Shown here piece after piece: positions 32,303 through 45,765 of a stretch of 64,000 bases of DNA (positions are counted from its first letter, which is position 1; the number at the start of each line of letters is the position of its first letter). The stretch comes from Ichthyophthirius multifiliis (Eukaryota > Ciliophora > Oligohymenophorea > Hymenostomatida): positions 1 to 64,000 of the forward strand of contig NW_004086274.1 of the NCBI RefSeq assembly GCF_000220395.1, read 5' to 3'. The notes under the pieces are model-generated. The model searched no databases, was not told the DNA's origin, and saw only the letters and a list, made by a program, of their open reading frames with translations. The position numbers were made by a program, and so were the translations under genes.

Positions 32303-34545
32303 ATGCTTTTAAGAAAATATAATGATAGTTCAATTAAATAATACAAATCAAGCAATCAATGTACACCTGATAAAGAAATTATTAAATTGGATAGATTAAA
32401 ATCAGAAAAGTATATTTTATTATAATAAATAATCATTGTAATAAAAATAAAAAGACTATCAAGATTTAGTTATTTAGATAGTTAAAATAAATCGTAATCA
32501 AAAGATTAATCAAAAGGAAGTTTTTTAAATATAAGCGATGCTAAAAGAAATATAAGTTTTTCTTATGAAAAATAAAATAATTTATCTTTCGCTAAAAATG
32601 CAAAAAATAAATAAATATTAACTATTGAATAATAAATAGAAAATTTATATTTTTAATACATAGTAAAAAAAAAAAAAAAAATCATATATATATATTATTA
32701 AAATAAGAATTATAAAAATAAGAAAAAAGATATTCCCTTATTCAGTTTATAATAAAAAATAAATAAAATTTTAAGTAAATCATAAATATAGAAAGAAGAG
32801 GGAATCCTAAAAAAAGGTTTTGGAGAAATTCATAAAAATTAACAATTGTGGTATTTGTATTTATTATCTTTTGATTTTTCTGAAAAATAGAAAGAAAATA
32901 TATCCGACTATATTTTAGTTAAAAATATATATATATATATATAAAAAAAATATAAAATAGTAAAATAAAATTTTTGAAAAAAAATACCAAAATTATATAC
33001 ATGAAATATTAACTTCTAATACTTTAATTGAAAATTAAAAAGAAAATTCGCCATAAAAAAATTTCTAAAATTCCCAAAAAGGAGGTCTAAAAGACTTAAA
33101 AAATATAATATATGAAGAAAAATCAGAAAATTAAAGCTCGTAATTAAAAAATGAAAAATAAAAAAAAACTTTTGAATGGGGAACAGAAGAAGTAGCAATA
33201 TCATCAAATAGAAATAATAATATTAAATAATAATATTTAAATACAGAAGGTAATTATTAAACTCCATTAAATTATAATAATCGAATAATAATAAAAAAAA
33301 ATTAAAATGTGAAAGATTTAGCAAAATAATTAAGTTTTTCTAATAAAAATATAGAAAAAACGCCTTAATTAGGTTATTTAAATTAAGAAGAAATATAAGA
33401 GATAAATTCTAAATGGAATGAATAAGATGAGAATTTATAAAATATATTAATAGAGAAAAAACTTAAAGATGTAAATGATTTAAATGTAAATATTACTGAA
33501 TTAAAAGAGGCTGTTTCATTTTCCAAAAAAACAGTTCTTATTAAAAGAGTAAAAAAAGTCTATTTTAGGTTTAGATGGGATTGAAATAAATGCATAGGAA
33601 ATGGATAAAAAAGGAAGTTATTTCGGTTTTACAGTACATGAAGCTAATAAAAAGTAATAATAAATCTTTCATAGGGAAAAAATAGTCACTTTATAAAGAA
33701 AATCATTAAGATTAAACAATATTTTAGACATTTAAAAAGGTTTGAAGTAATTAGAAGAGACTGATTCAAATCAATTAATGTATTTGGAAAATAAATAAGT
33801 ATAAAAGGAAGAATAATTAATACCAGAAATTCAAAAAAAATAGGAATTAAGAATTTCAAATAGTAAAAATATTAGCAAAATTTCTTCTATTAAAAAAAAG
33901 AAAACTAATTAAAATCTTAGTTAAGAAATAGGTTAATATAATGATTAAATTTTTGAAAATAACTAAAATGTTTAAAAAAATGAAATAAGTTAATAATAGT
34001 TAAATGATGGAAATGATATTGAAGTCTAAAAAGTACTCGATTATGATGTTTAAAATAAAGGAACTTATGTTAGATTTTTACTTTCGGAAAAAAGTTAAAA
34101 GAAATATAAGTTTAAAGAAGCATTAACACCAATTGTAATAATAAAAGATCCTATTAAACATCCTATTTTAGGTATATATAATAAAAATATTATTTAAACA
34201 ATTATATTAAAAAGATTTAATTATAAAATATTATTTGAATTTTTAAAAAAATTAGTTATATAAATAAATATAAATAAATAAGAATAATATATATTTAAAA
34301 ATTAATATATATATATATATATAAATTTATATATATATTATTATAAATATATAAATTTATATATATATATTTATATTTAAATATATTTTTTAGATTTTTC
34401 ACAAAAATATTGCGATGATTTATAAAATGTTGGCTGGGTTCCAAAAAGATTCTCAATTGATTAATAAATTGAAAATTTAAGGAAAAAAGATATTTTACAT
34501 TAAAATAATTAATATTATTAACTTAAAAGCGAATAAAAAAAATGA
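32303..34545 (+). CDS. Hypothetical Ser/Lys/Asn-rich protein
   Basis: Multi-exon ciliate-code gene. Exon 1 starts at ATG 32303 (MLLRKYNDSSIKQYKSS). A clear GT..AG intron follows near 32411-32455, and others lie near 32661-32705 and 32925-32980. The last exon is preceded by an intron at about 34172-34395 and ends at TGA 34543-34545. The product is basic and polar with low-complexity and coiled-coil-like stretches; no known domain is recognised. Two blocks look more ordered: GIEINAQEMDKKGSYFGFTV and, near the end, QKYCDDLQNVGWVPKRFSID. The frame needs one base fewer in the A7 run at 33525-33531. The start is uncertain. Confidence 0.55.
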
Positions 34546-35188
34546 AAAATAATTTATTTTTTAATATATTTTAATAAATATAATTAAAAATAAAATATGT
34601 TATTTTATAAATATTAATTAATATTTATATTAGTACATTATTTATAAATATATCTAAAATTATAAAAAAAATATTTATAAAATTTTTTAATAAAATTTGA
34701 AGTATGGATTTTAAATACAAATAAAAGATAAAAATTTTTAAAATAAATTATAAATTTGACATATGATAAAATTTATAAAATTTTTTAAAAAAAATATAAT
34801 AAAAATTAAATATAAATATTTAATTTTATATTGTTTATATATATATAAATTTATATTTTATTTATTGTTTTTTTTTATAATTTTATATTTTTTTTTATTA
34901 ATAAAAATAATAATAACTTGTATAATTTAAAAATAAAAAATTTGCATATTTTTTATTTAAAAAATATAGTGGAATTATTTTATATTATTCTATCTTATTT
35001 CTATTGCCATCATTTCTTTATTTTATTAATTTTTTAAAAAAATATTAAAAATAAATCTAAATAAAATTAATTTTATATTTTTATGAATATTTTTTCTTTT
35101 TATTATATTATAATTATTAAAATATACATACTTTTTATTATAATTGTATTATCACATTTTTAATTTTTTAATTATTTTCTATTCTTAA
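34546..35188. other. AT-rich intergenic
   Basis: No supportable gene. The stretch is dominated by A/T runs between convergent genes. Confidence 0.5.
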
Positions 35189-35779
35189 TCAAAATTACAT
35201 TGTTATCTTATTAATTTCTTTTCTTTTTAATTAATCTTTTTTTAAAACATATATTTTATTAAATTATTTCTTTTTTTCTATTGTTTAATATTATTTAAAT
35301 ATGTCTTTTATCTTCCTCTATTTTTAAAATATAATATGTAATTTTTTAAATACTTTTTTACTTTTTTTTACAAATAACTTTATTAATTCTTTAATATATT
35401 TACTTTTTACAGGTAAAGCCTAAAAAAATTACTATTTATTTCTCACTATTTGCATATATATTTAAAAATTTAAAATCAGTATTAATTTTTAAATACTGTC
35501 TTATATTTTTATATCAAATTAACTAATGTTTTATCATTATGATTTTATTTTATTCTTTTAGCCAAAAACCTATAGTTATTTTTACTATTTTGAGAAATAA
35601 TAAACAATATAATGAATAAAAATAATATTTTAAAATTCATAATTCAAATTATTTTAAACATACCTTTTAAAAAATTACTCTACTATATTCTCATTTTTTA
35701 ATTTTTTTTAAATATATATTTTCTTAATATATTTAAAATTCTAAAGAAAGGCTGTTTTCTTTGTCTAAATTCTTTCCAT
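35189..35779 (-). CDS. Small basic hypothetical protein
   Basis: Three exons on the minus strand: ATG 35779, introns 35585-35663 and 35420-35496, TGA 35189-35191. The spliced length is exactly 145 codons (144 aa). Both introns have GT and AG borders, and the phases match, which supports a real gene. The product starts MERIQTKKTAFLQNFKYIKK and contains RFLAKRIKQNHNDKTLVNLI. It is very Lys-rich and probably helical. No family is recognised. An RNA- or DNA-binding role would be a guess from charge alone. Confidence 0.5.
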
Positions 35780-36634
35780 TATATTTATTATAATTATTAT
35801 AATTGTTATTACTAATTTTAATATAGTTATAGAACAATTATTTATATACTATCAAAAAAATAATCTAATTTAGATTAATTCTAATATAATAATATAATTT
35901 AGTTAAAATTTATTATTATTGTTAAAAATAATAAAATTTATTATATGTTAAATTAATATACATTGAATATTCATTTCAAAAATATTGCTTTTGTTTTTTT
36001 CTTTTTATTTATTAAATAATTTCTTTAAAAAGATTAATTTTTAAATAATATTATAAGAAATATACATTAAAAACACACATTTTTAAATTTAGGTAAAAAA
36101 AATATGCTTATATTTGTTTTAAAACAAAATTAAAAAAAAATATAGGAAAATAAATTATATATTAATTTATAATGAGAAAATAAAGCAATAGATTTCTCAA
36201 TGATTTTTCGAATTAGTTTTTGTTTTTTAGATATATTTAATATAAATATATAATATAATTAGTAAAATTATGTTATAATTATTTATTTACTTTTTAAATT
36301 AATTATTATAAGGTTATATGAAAAATAAATTAATCTTTTTATATTATATGACTTTATTTAAAATATATATAAACTGAGAAAAAAAAAATTATAAAATGTA
36401 TAATTTCTAATATTAATATAAATTTTTAAAATCTTAATAATTTTATATTTACATAGAATTTTTATTTAATAACTATTTTATGAATATATAAATTAAATCT
36501 TATTTAAAATTTAATTAATAATAAATAAAATTTAATTATATTTATTAAAGTAATATTTTTGTAAATTATAAAAATAAGTATTAGATTTATATAATTACTA
36601 AATATATTATATTTTATAAACTTTTTTTGTTCCA
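35780..36634. other. AT-rich intergenic
   Basis: Nothing recognisable in about 850 bases. There are poly-T/A runs and one GC-poor stretch with scattered TGA codons in all frames. Confidence 0.5.
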
Positions 36635-38068
36635 TCATAGTTTCGGATGTATTTGCTAATCTTCATTTTTCTTCAATAAATTATTTTTTTCAAAAATTTA
36701 AAATATAATATTTATTTTCAAATTCATAATTTTTTATAAGTTTTCATATGAATAAAGAATAAATTACTATATTTTTTCAATATGTTCATTATCAAATAAT
36801 TATTTTTTAAATAAAATGGTATTCTAAAAGTATTATTTATTACAATTCTTAGTTAATTCATAGTAAATATTTAATTGCTCAAATATTTTATCATTACTAC
36901 TACAAAATTCATTGAGAATAGTGAACATTTCATTCTTTTCAAATTTAATGTATTTCATAGAAATTTTAGGAACAATATCTTTTTAAAACTCTTCACATAA
37001 TTCGTCTAAAGTATCTTAAAAATCACAATCACTAAATTGGTTTAAAACGTTTTTTTAATTATTTTAGTTATTTTCTATTTGATTACTTAAAGTAATATTA
37101 CTATCAAAATCATATAAAACCGAATAAGTTTTTAAATAACAACAAAAGCTTTGTTTTGCAATATTTGGCCTTTTTCCATTATACTAGAAAATCGGAATTT
37201 ATTATTATTTTATATTAAAAGCATAATAGAGACTTATGAAGAATAAAGTTCTTAAAACTTCTTAATATTTCATATTGTTTTAAGCGATATATTGATTACT
37301 TTCATGTTAAAAAGAATGTTAAAAAGTTAATTTTTTACAATCGGAACTATCTGAAGTATCTTTCCAAAAAATTAATTATGAAAGATCTTAAATTTAAGAA
37401 TATGTTTTAGTTAAAAACTCCTTTAATTGCTATTATTTTTGGTTGTGTTTGTTTAGAAAATCGTTAACAATTAAAGAATATTAATTTATTTAAGGAAGAT
37501 TTTATGTTGCTTCTTCATATGAAATATGCATTCCTTTCATATATAATTAATCTATAATTAAACAAATTTCCTTTCCTAAAGTTTAAGCACTTGTATAATC
37601 TATATAAGTATGAGGTAAATATATATACATAAATTAAGCATCTTTAGTTTGTATAAAAAAGAATCTTTAAGAAGGAGTTTACATAAGTTATTTTTTATTA
37701 AGCCTTGATTTTAAATAATGTAAAAAAGAATCATTATTTGACGAAAAACTTAAAATAGTTATTTCTAAAGGAATAAAGCGTATTTTTTAGGAATATTCTC
37801 TTATTATTTTGCCATCTATATCTTTTAAAAAGTATGCTCTTAGGTTCTCATGTCTTTAATAAATATAATCGAGTGCAGTATAAATTAAATTTTAATTGAA
37901 AAACCAATTTTAAAATTAATTAAAGCGATATAGTAAATCAAAATCCAAAGTAAAGTTTTCTAATTCATCTTAATTTTCCTATAATTTAAAAAGTTCTTCA
38001 GCAATATATAATTCATCAAAAAGAAAAATATCTTAGCAATGCGGTAAAAATTGTTTAGGATTTAACAT
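36635..38068 (-). CDS. Condensation-domain-like acyltransferase-fold protein, paralog 1
   Basis: Single exon, ATG 38068 to TGA 36635-36637, 477 aa. The N-terminal half resembles the condensation (C) domain of the CoA-dependent acyltransferase superfamily. NLIYTALDYIYQRHENLRAY matches the family's L..A...l..RHe.LR..f helix. LPHTYIDYTSAQTLG matches the HHxxxDG active-site segment, keeping the second His and the Asp but not the first His or the Gly. The C-terminal half contains FQYNGKRPNIA, reminiscent of the superfamily's second-lobe N.R.... region. Such folds form amide or ester bonds from activated acyl donors, but no adenylation or carrier domain is attached, so the substrate is unknown. It is arranged head-to-head with a clear paralog at 38726. 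Confidence 0.6.
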
Positions 38069-38134
38069 TATTTATCGAAAATTTATTTTATATATTTATA
38101 TATAATAATAATATTAAAATTAAAATTTAGATAT

Positions 38135-38172
<38 letters not shown>

Positions 38173-38352
38173 TTATTATTAATATTTAATATATATTTAA
38201 ATTTATTATAAATTTAATTTTTTTTTATTATTTTTTTTTTTTATTAATTTTAATATTTACAATAATATAAATACAAAAATATATTTTGTTTTTAATTCAT
38301 TAACAGTTAAATTAATAATAATTTTACTTTATAAATTTTCATTGAAGATTTT

Positions 38353-38360
<8 letters not shown>

Positions 38361-38421
<61 letters not shown>
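38361..38421. repeat. (TA)n tract between the divergent paralogs
   Basis: About 30 uninterrupted TA dinucleotides in the shared 657-bp upstream region of the two condensation-like genes. Such a tract is a likely cruciform/slippage site. It occupies the bidirectional promoter region. Confidence 0.92.
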
Positions 38422-38424
<3 letters not shown>

Positions 38425-38725
38425 AAAATAATAATATTTTAATTTATATTGTTTATATTTTTTATATTTATTTTTTGACGTTTTTAAATTTTTATTCTAT
38501 TTTAATTTATAATTATCATTTTAATATTTATTTATATTATATAATTAAAATTTAAAAATATTTTAATAAGTATATTTTTTATTTTTATAATTTTTTCTAT
38601 AATTTTAATAAACAAAAAAAAATATATTTTTTCCCGCATTTTTATTTTTTTACTTTTTAAATGATTTTTTTTCGAAAAAAATACTTGAAAACATTAAAAA
38701 AACAATATATATAAATAAAAATTTA

Positions 38726-40095
38726 ATGTTATAATAGCATTTTCAATAAATTAAATATGTGTTTCTTCCTGAAGAAAAATATAGTGCTTATGAGTATACA
38801 AATCCTCCGTCAAATTTAAAATACTTAATAAACGATTTTTAATTCGTTGTTTAATTAAATTCAATCTAAAATATTAATCCCAATATTTTATAAAAGACTT
38901 TATAATATCTATATAAAAGACATGATAGCCTAAGAGCATATTATGTCAAAGAAGATAACGGAAAAATAGCTAGACATTATTTAAAAGAAACAGATGAAAT
39001 TGATTATAATATATAGTATTTGAATTATAGTTGTGACTCCAATGAATTTCTCGAATTTTTGAAAATGAATTAAATATAAGAATATTTATTTAAAAAGCCT
39101 TCTCATAGATTTTACTTTATTAAAACTCCTGAACATGTTTTCATGTAATCATATTCTATGGAGTCTCATATGGATATTGTTTCTGCTTTTATAATAATTT
39201 CTGATTTTATTAAAATTTATTTAAAATTATAACTATAAGGAAATTATGTTTCTTTTGAAGAATGTAATTAAAATCTTCCAAAAATAATTCCTTATGATTA
39301 AGTTGTTATGGAATTTTATTAATAATAAAATAAATAAATACCGAAATTAAAAAAATATTTAAAAAATAAATTCGAAAATCTATAAGATTTTTCTAAAGAA
39401 ATATTTTGGCAAAATTAAAATACTTTTGAGGCTTTTTCAGAAATTATTATTGTGAATTTTAATGATCCTATATTAACTTTTTGTTAGTAAAAAAAATTAA
39501 ATTTGATCACTTATTATTAACTTTATTTTAATTAAGCATTTATATGGTATATAAACCTTAATAAACAACAATCCCTTTTCTTAAATTAAATGGGGTAAGA
39601 CCTAAAAATGCTCAAAATATAATTGCTTGTTATTTAAAAAATTAAATTTTTATTGATAAAATAAATTTTCAGAATACCTTATTTGAAAATATTGTCTAAA
39701 ATTAATCTCATAACAAAGAAATTTTAAATAATTTTTTTGATTGTGATTTTAAAGATACATTAAATTAAATAAGTGAAGAACTTGGTAAAGATTGTATGCC
39801 AAAAATGCTTTTTAATTGTTTTGAAATAATTTAAAGCAATGATTTTGTTGATATGAAGAAATCGAATTAATATGAAGGGTGCTATGATTATTTAAATCAT
39901 ATTTTTGAATGTAGTAAAAATAATGTTGATGAATTTTACTATATATTTATGAATTATAAATCAAGTGTTTTTAAAAAAGAAGAAACAAAAAGAATAAAAA
40001 ATTATTTTATGAATTGTTTTAAAAATATTATTATAATATGGGATTAAAAATTAGAATTTTTAAATGAATAATATTTTTAATAAATAAATAATTGA
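38726..40095 (+). CDS. Condensation-domain-like protein, paralog 2 (frame-disturbed)
   Basis: Starts at ATG 38726 (MLQQHFQQIKYVFLPEEKYS). It aligns along its length with paralog 1: LQYLYKRHDSLRAYYVKEDN versus IYQRHENLRAYFLKDID, then the active-site segment, then LNGVRPKNAQN versus YNGKRPNIAKQ, then NFFDCDFKDTLNQ versus NQFSDCDFQDTLDE. At the HHxxxDG position it reads ESHMDIVSA, so the catalytic His of the superfamily is replaced by Glu. The reading frame breaks by one base at about 39583-39585 in TTAAATTAAATGG. Before it, frame 1 is homologous to the paralog; after it, the next frame is, ending at TGA 40093-40095. Without correction the product would stop at TGA 39854. It could be a pseudogene, a sequencing error, or a non-catalytic paralog. 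Confidence 0.6.
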
Positions 40096-40999
40096 ATACA
40101 TATTATTTATTTTTGTGTTTGCTATAATTTACTATATAAATAGTTTAAATTATATTTTTATTGGATTTTTTTTTTAGATTATAAAAAAATATATATATAA
40201 TAATAAATATACATATAAATTTAAATATAAAAATATATAAATATAAAAATATATATAATATATAAATAAATATAATTATATAATTATATAAAAAAAATTT
40301 AATTAAAAATCTATAATATATATTATTTTTTTTTATTTTTTTAATTATTATTTATATTATTATATAAAAAATTAATTTTTTTTATATTTATTTATATATT
40401 TTTTTTTTAATAATATTTATATTATATAATTTAATTATATTAAAAAAATCAAAATTATATTAAGTATTTTTTTATACTTTATTTTATTTAATATGAATTT
40501 TTCTTATAATTTTTTATTTATATATATATTTACTTTTAAAACATTTACACAAATATATTATATAATTTTTAATTTTTATTAATAATATTTATTTTCATTT
40601 TCTTATATTTTTATATTTCTATATTATTTTTTTTATTTTATTTTGATTAACATACTTTTATATCTTTTTTCTTTTTTTTATTTTATATTTATTTTTCAAA
40701 ATATTTTTTTTTTAATAAAAAAACATTATTACGTTTGTTTACATTGATTATTTTAAATATATGTATATATATATATATTTAAATTTAGTAAATATTTTAT
40801 AGTAATATATAAATATTAAAAAAAATATTTACTTATATAATTTTTTTTAAATTTTTTTTATATATATTTTGTTTAATTCTAATATTAAAGATATTTTATT
40901 ATATTTTTTTTAAATAAAAAATGAATTATGACGCTATATTGTAAAAAAGAAAAAAAAATATAAAATTAATTATTTAATTTTAACTATTAAATAAATAAA
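40096..40999. other. AT-rich intergenic
   Basis: About 900 bases, almost entirely A/T. No gene was seen. A TGA-free continuation in the pre-frameshift frame of paralog 2 runs through part of it but has no protein-like composition. Confidence 0.55.
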
Positions 41000-42187
41000 A
41001 TGTTTAGTCTTTGGGATAAATAATCTTTTTTATTAAATAATGATGTAATAATAATTGGCGGAGGTATATCTGGTCTTTCATGTGCTTCTTCAATATTAGA
41101 AACATATCCCGAAAAAAAAGTAATAATACTTGAAAGAGGTTAAACTCCATAAGGTGCATCTACAAAAAATGGTGGGTATTTAGTTAATTATGAATTTGAT
41201 GAATTTATATGGTTTTTAAATGAATATGGAGAAGATTGGATAATGCAAAGATTTCTGAAAAAAAATAAATCAGTAGATATATTGTTAAAAAGATTATCTA
41301 AATATCCTATAGATTATTAAAATGATAGCTAATTTAATATTTTAGGTCCTCATTTTAATGATTATACAGAAGAATAAATATTAAATTTAATAAAATCCGC
41401 AAATGACATATTAAGAAAACATTTTTAAAAAGATGTATATATATTAAGAAACGATATAATAGATAAATAAGGCTTTAACAAACAAAAAATAAAATACATT
41501 GTTGAAAACAGACTATGTGGTCGAATTAATGTAGGAGAAACTATCAAAGGACTAATAAATTATGTATCATCTAAAGGCGGATTATATTTAACAGGCTGCT
41601 AAATGATAAAATATAATCAAATTTAAAAAGATTAAGTATAAATAGAAGTTTTGAATTTAATTGATGAAAAATAAAACTACATTTTCGAAACTAAAAACTT
41701 GATTTTTTGTACTAATGGCTTTACTAATAATCTTCTTAAAACTAAAATTGACCTTATTCCACTTAAAGGATAACTTATTATAACAAAACCTATTCCTAAT
41801 TTAAAAATTAAAGGGAATTTTTGTGCTGATTATGATAGTTTTTATTTTAGAGAACATTAAGGAAGAATACTTGTTGGAGGAGGACTTGATTAAGAATATA
41901 TTAATGAATCATCTTGTGATCTAGTTAATTCTTAAGTATTGTAAAATAAAATATTGAACTTTTTAAATGAATGTATACTTTTAAATACTCCATATGAAAT
42001 AGATTTTAATTGGTCAGGAATTATGGCTATTTCTAAAAAAGATATAACTTTAATTGATTATTTAATTGATAAAGAAAGTGAGAATGTATTTTATGTGGGT
42101 AGATATTGTGGAAGAGGAATGATTTTATCAAGTATTGCAGGAGAAGAAATGAGAAATTTAGTATATTAAGGAAAATCTAGACTTTGA
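41000..42187 (+). CDS. FAD-dependent oxidoreductase, DAO/glycine-oxidase-like
   Basis: Single exon, ATG 41000 to TGA 42185-42187, 395 aa. The N-terminal Rossmann dinucleotide motif VIIIGGGISGLSCASSI is followed by an acidic residue at the end of strand 2 (VIILERG), which binds the FAD ribose. GASTKNGGYL follows, as in DAO-family enzymes. A second FAD contact, VGRYCGRGMILSSIAGEEM, closes the C-terminus. The middle (NGFTNNLLKTKI, PLKGQLIITKP) fits the DAO substrate domain. Members oxidise amino acids, sarcosine or related amines with O2 as acceptor. The exact substrate cannot be read from sequence. The neighbouring carrier gene might supply substrate, but that is only adjacency. Confidence 0.87.
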
Positions 42188-44183
42188 AATTTTTTTTTTT
42201 TTTTTTTTTTCAAAAAAAAAATATTTATTATTATTACAAAAAAAAAATTATTTCTATTGTTAAAATATTTATTTTATTTTTATATTTATTAAATATGTAA
42301 AATATTTTTTTTTTTTTTTTTTTTCAAATTATATTTAATTATTGAAGAATATTATATTTTAAATTACTCTTGGTTCCTTTAAATTTATATATAAGATAAT
42401 TAATTGATAAATTTATTAAAGAATATACAAAAATTTAATCATAATTAAGCTCAAAATGCTAATATAATGTTATTTTTTCAATATTTTTTATTAAATAAAG
42501 TCATTTAATATTTTTACTTATAAAACCATGTTGTTAAAAATAATAAACTTATTAATTTAATTCATAATTTTTTAATTATTACTATTTTTTTATATATTAT
42601 GTTTTTTATATTCACTTTTTATACATTATATTTAATTAAAAAAGAAAACATAAAGTAAGCTAAACTATGTGAATTTAATAAAATAATACTATTTATTTTT
42701 TGCTAAATTAGGCAGATTATTCATTTTTGCTTTGGACGAAGTATTTTATGTTTTTATAACATTTTTTCGTTTTTTATATGTTTTTATAAATTTAAAACGT
42801 AACTGTTTTCACACTAACAGTTTTTTTGTATTTGTGCTTAAAATAAAATTATTTTTTTAATGACATATTTAATTTTCTGACCAAAAAAAAAAAAAAAAAA
42901 AAAAAGCATATTATACATAGAAATCGGTATATTTATAAGCATTAAATGTTTTATTAAATTTCTATAGGTTTATTAATTGGTTAATAATTATTAAAGATCA
43001 ATCAAAGAATCAATTTTAAGTGATATTGAGTACGTTTTTTATAAAAAAAAATTAATAAATTTAGATATATTATTATTTAATTATAAAATTATTTTCTAGG
43101 AAGTTAGTTATTTATTAATTGTCTCTATATTGAAATTATTCTTCGAAAAATAACTAAAGAAGACTTATAATAGTGTTTTTTTTATTATTTTTTTATTCTG
43201 TTTTCAGATCAGAATAGACATAAGGTTTATTTATATATTTATGATATTTAATATGGCGTTTTAAACAGGTAAAAGATAATTTCATGAAAAAATGTAAAGT
43301 AAATTTAGTTAAAAAGATAATTAATGTTTATTATTATTATTTTAATTTATTTTATTTAACTTCCTATATTTTTGATGATATTTTGACATTATAATAATAT
43401 TTTAGCCATTAAGAGTTAAAAAATATTAAAAATATAAATATATATATAATTATTTATTAAATAATTAAATCTAAATAAAAAAAAATTATAAAAAATATAT
43501 ATTTATACATTGATATATTTATTGGAAATATAAAAATTAATTTTTAGACTATATATATAGGAAAATATAAATTCAATATTTATATATAATCAGAATAATA
43601 TTCTTTATATAATTATGTTATATTATTTAATCTTAGTTAAATTTAAAAACAATTGTAATAATATAATATATAAATAATATTTCAAATTAATATATTTTTA
43701 TTAATTAAATTTATATGTATATGTATATATAATAAATTATTAATATGTATTATTTTTAAATATAATTAATATATTTTTAAAAATATTAAACATTATATAA
43801 TAATAATATTATGTATAATTTTTTATTTAATTTATATTAAATTGTATTTAAATATTTTAAGGTTTAAAATTCTCAATTAATTATTTTTAAAATATAATTA
43901 ATAAATTATTTAAAATAAAATTCTTTAAATACATGCGAAATCAATAAAATTTATTTATATTAAAATTTGATTTAAAAAATAAATATTATTGATTTGAGTA
44001 AATCAAAATTAATTATTAAAATTAGACATTTATATTTTTTAAATGCAATCTAATTAATACGAATAAATTTATATTATAATAAATAAAAGATATATACAAA
44101 AGAAAATATAATCTACAAGAATACATTAATATATAATAAATAATTATCATAAAACAATAATAAAATAAATATTAATTAAAAAA
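42188..44183. other. AT-rich intergenic
   Basis: Two kb without a supportable gene. It begins with long poly-T/poly-A runs (42188-42320, 42883-42905). Around 42710-42850 the composition is slightly less AT-biased, with repeated TTTTTATATGTTTTTATAA-like units, but no ORF or RNA gene is evident. Confidence 0.5.
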
Positions 44184-44425
44184 ATGCTCAAATCTCCATT
44201 TAAATTATACGGATAGTCTTTTGTTGCTTCACTCGGTGCATTAGTATGTGGATTTACAATATCCTAATTAGGAATAGCATACAACTACTTAGCTGAAAAC
44301 TATTACATAGACAAATTTGATAAGTATGGCAAAGTTACAGCTTAATTCAGAAACATTTGCGTAAATATTTTAATAATAAAATTTTTATTTATATGTATTA
44401 TATTTAAATAAATATTATATATAAA

Positions 44426-44456
<31 letters not shown>

Positions 44457-45765
44457 TTTTTTTTAAATATATTTATTAATTAAGACCATTGTTGTGGCTA
44501 TTTTATCTGTAGGTGCAATGATAAGTGCATATTTTTCTAAATACATTTTTCATAAATTAGAAAGACGATAAATAATGATTCTTGCTGATTTTATTTTTAT
44601 ATTAGGTAGCATTTTAGGTTTAGTTTAAGATTAATATGCCTTTACCTTCGCCAGATTTATTATGGGTTTATCAGTAGGTTTAAATACTACTGTAATTTTA
44701 CCTTATCTTCGTGAAATTTCGCCTGATAACTATTCTAAAAAAATCTGTTCTTTTTTTAATAATTAGTTCTTTAATGGAGTAATCTTAGGAATGGTAACGA
44801 GTTTGCCTTTAAAATAATTCAGCTCAAACGATACACCATAAAATAACTTATGGATGTTGGTTATTATTTTCCCTGCTTGTATATGCTTTTTGAGAATTAT
44901 ATTACTTATTTTTGTTTTTAATTTAGATACTCCATTCTTTTATTATAGTAATAATATGCATTATGAAGGAAGAAAAGCACTTGAAAGATTATACGAAGAA
45001 AATTCAGTATAAGAACTTGAAAACAGTATCATAGGTGGTGGAGTCAATTAATCTGATAATAAAAGGTCACTCATAGCCTTTGACTCTATTGTTAATCAAT
45101 AAAAATGTCCTTCTTAAAGAAATAGATTAATAACTGGAATGTGTATTAATTTTTTATAATAAATGACTGGAATTACAATGCTTATGGCTTATTTAACTGC
45201 TGTTTTTGGAGAAGTTACTGATGATTTCAAAAAACAAAATTTACTTGTATTATGTGGGTATAATATACTTTTATTTTCCTCATTTGCCTAGTTATTATTG
45301 AATACTTCCATGCCGAGAAAAATTATACTTTAAGTTGGATATGGTATATGTGCTATACTTTTATTAGTACTTGGTATTATAAGTAGCCTAAATGTAAAAA
45401 ATAGCACGTTTTTATAAGCTAGTGTAGTCATTATTGTTTTTTTATTCTTTATTGTTAATAATTTAACTATAGGGCCTTTTACAGGTATTCTTACTAGTGA
45501 AATTGTAAAAGATGAGGCTATGTCTTACAGTGTGCTGATGAATTGGCTAGGAGGGGTGGTCTCTTTATGTTTTAATTTTAATTAAATTTATTGGATTAAT
45601 TATATTGTGTTTTCTTTTTTTTCGTTTGCGGGGGTAATATGTTGTTCTTATTTTGTAAAGGAAACTAAATAAAAGACATTTTAAGAAATTCAACTTTTGT
45701 ATTTAAATAAAAACGAGAATTAATAATATATTAATGATTCTACAAATACTTCAACTACTACTTGA
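44184..45765 (+). CDS. Major facilitator superfamily transporter, sugar-porter-like
   Basis: Two exons (intron 44361-44484), 486 codons exactly (485 aa), the usual size. The hydropathy suggests about 12 membrane helices. Sugar-porter landmarks are present in weakened form: HKLERRQIMILAD after helix 2 (the D-R-x-GRR loop), LDTPFFY (PESPR position) after helix 6, RLITGMCINFLQQMTGI at the start of helix 7 (the QQ.tGi.a motif), GPFTGILTSEI (P..W....EI position) in helix 10, and KETKQKTFQEI at the C-terminus (PETKG.t.eEi). The first helix reads FVASLGALVCGFTISQLG. It probably carries a hexose or similar solute across the plasma or vacuole membrane; substrate unknown. Phase and splice borders are convincing. 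Confidence 0.85.
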
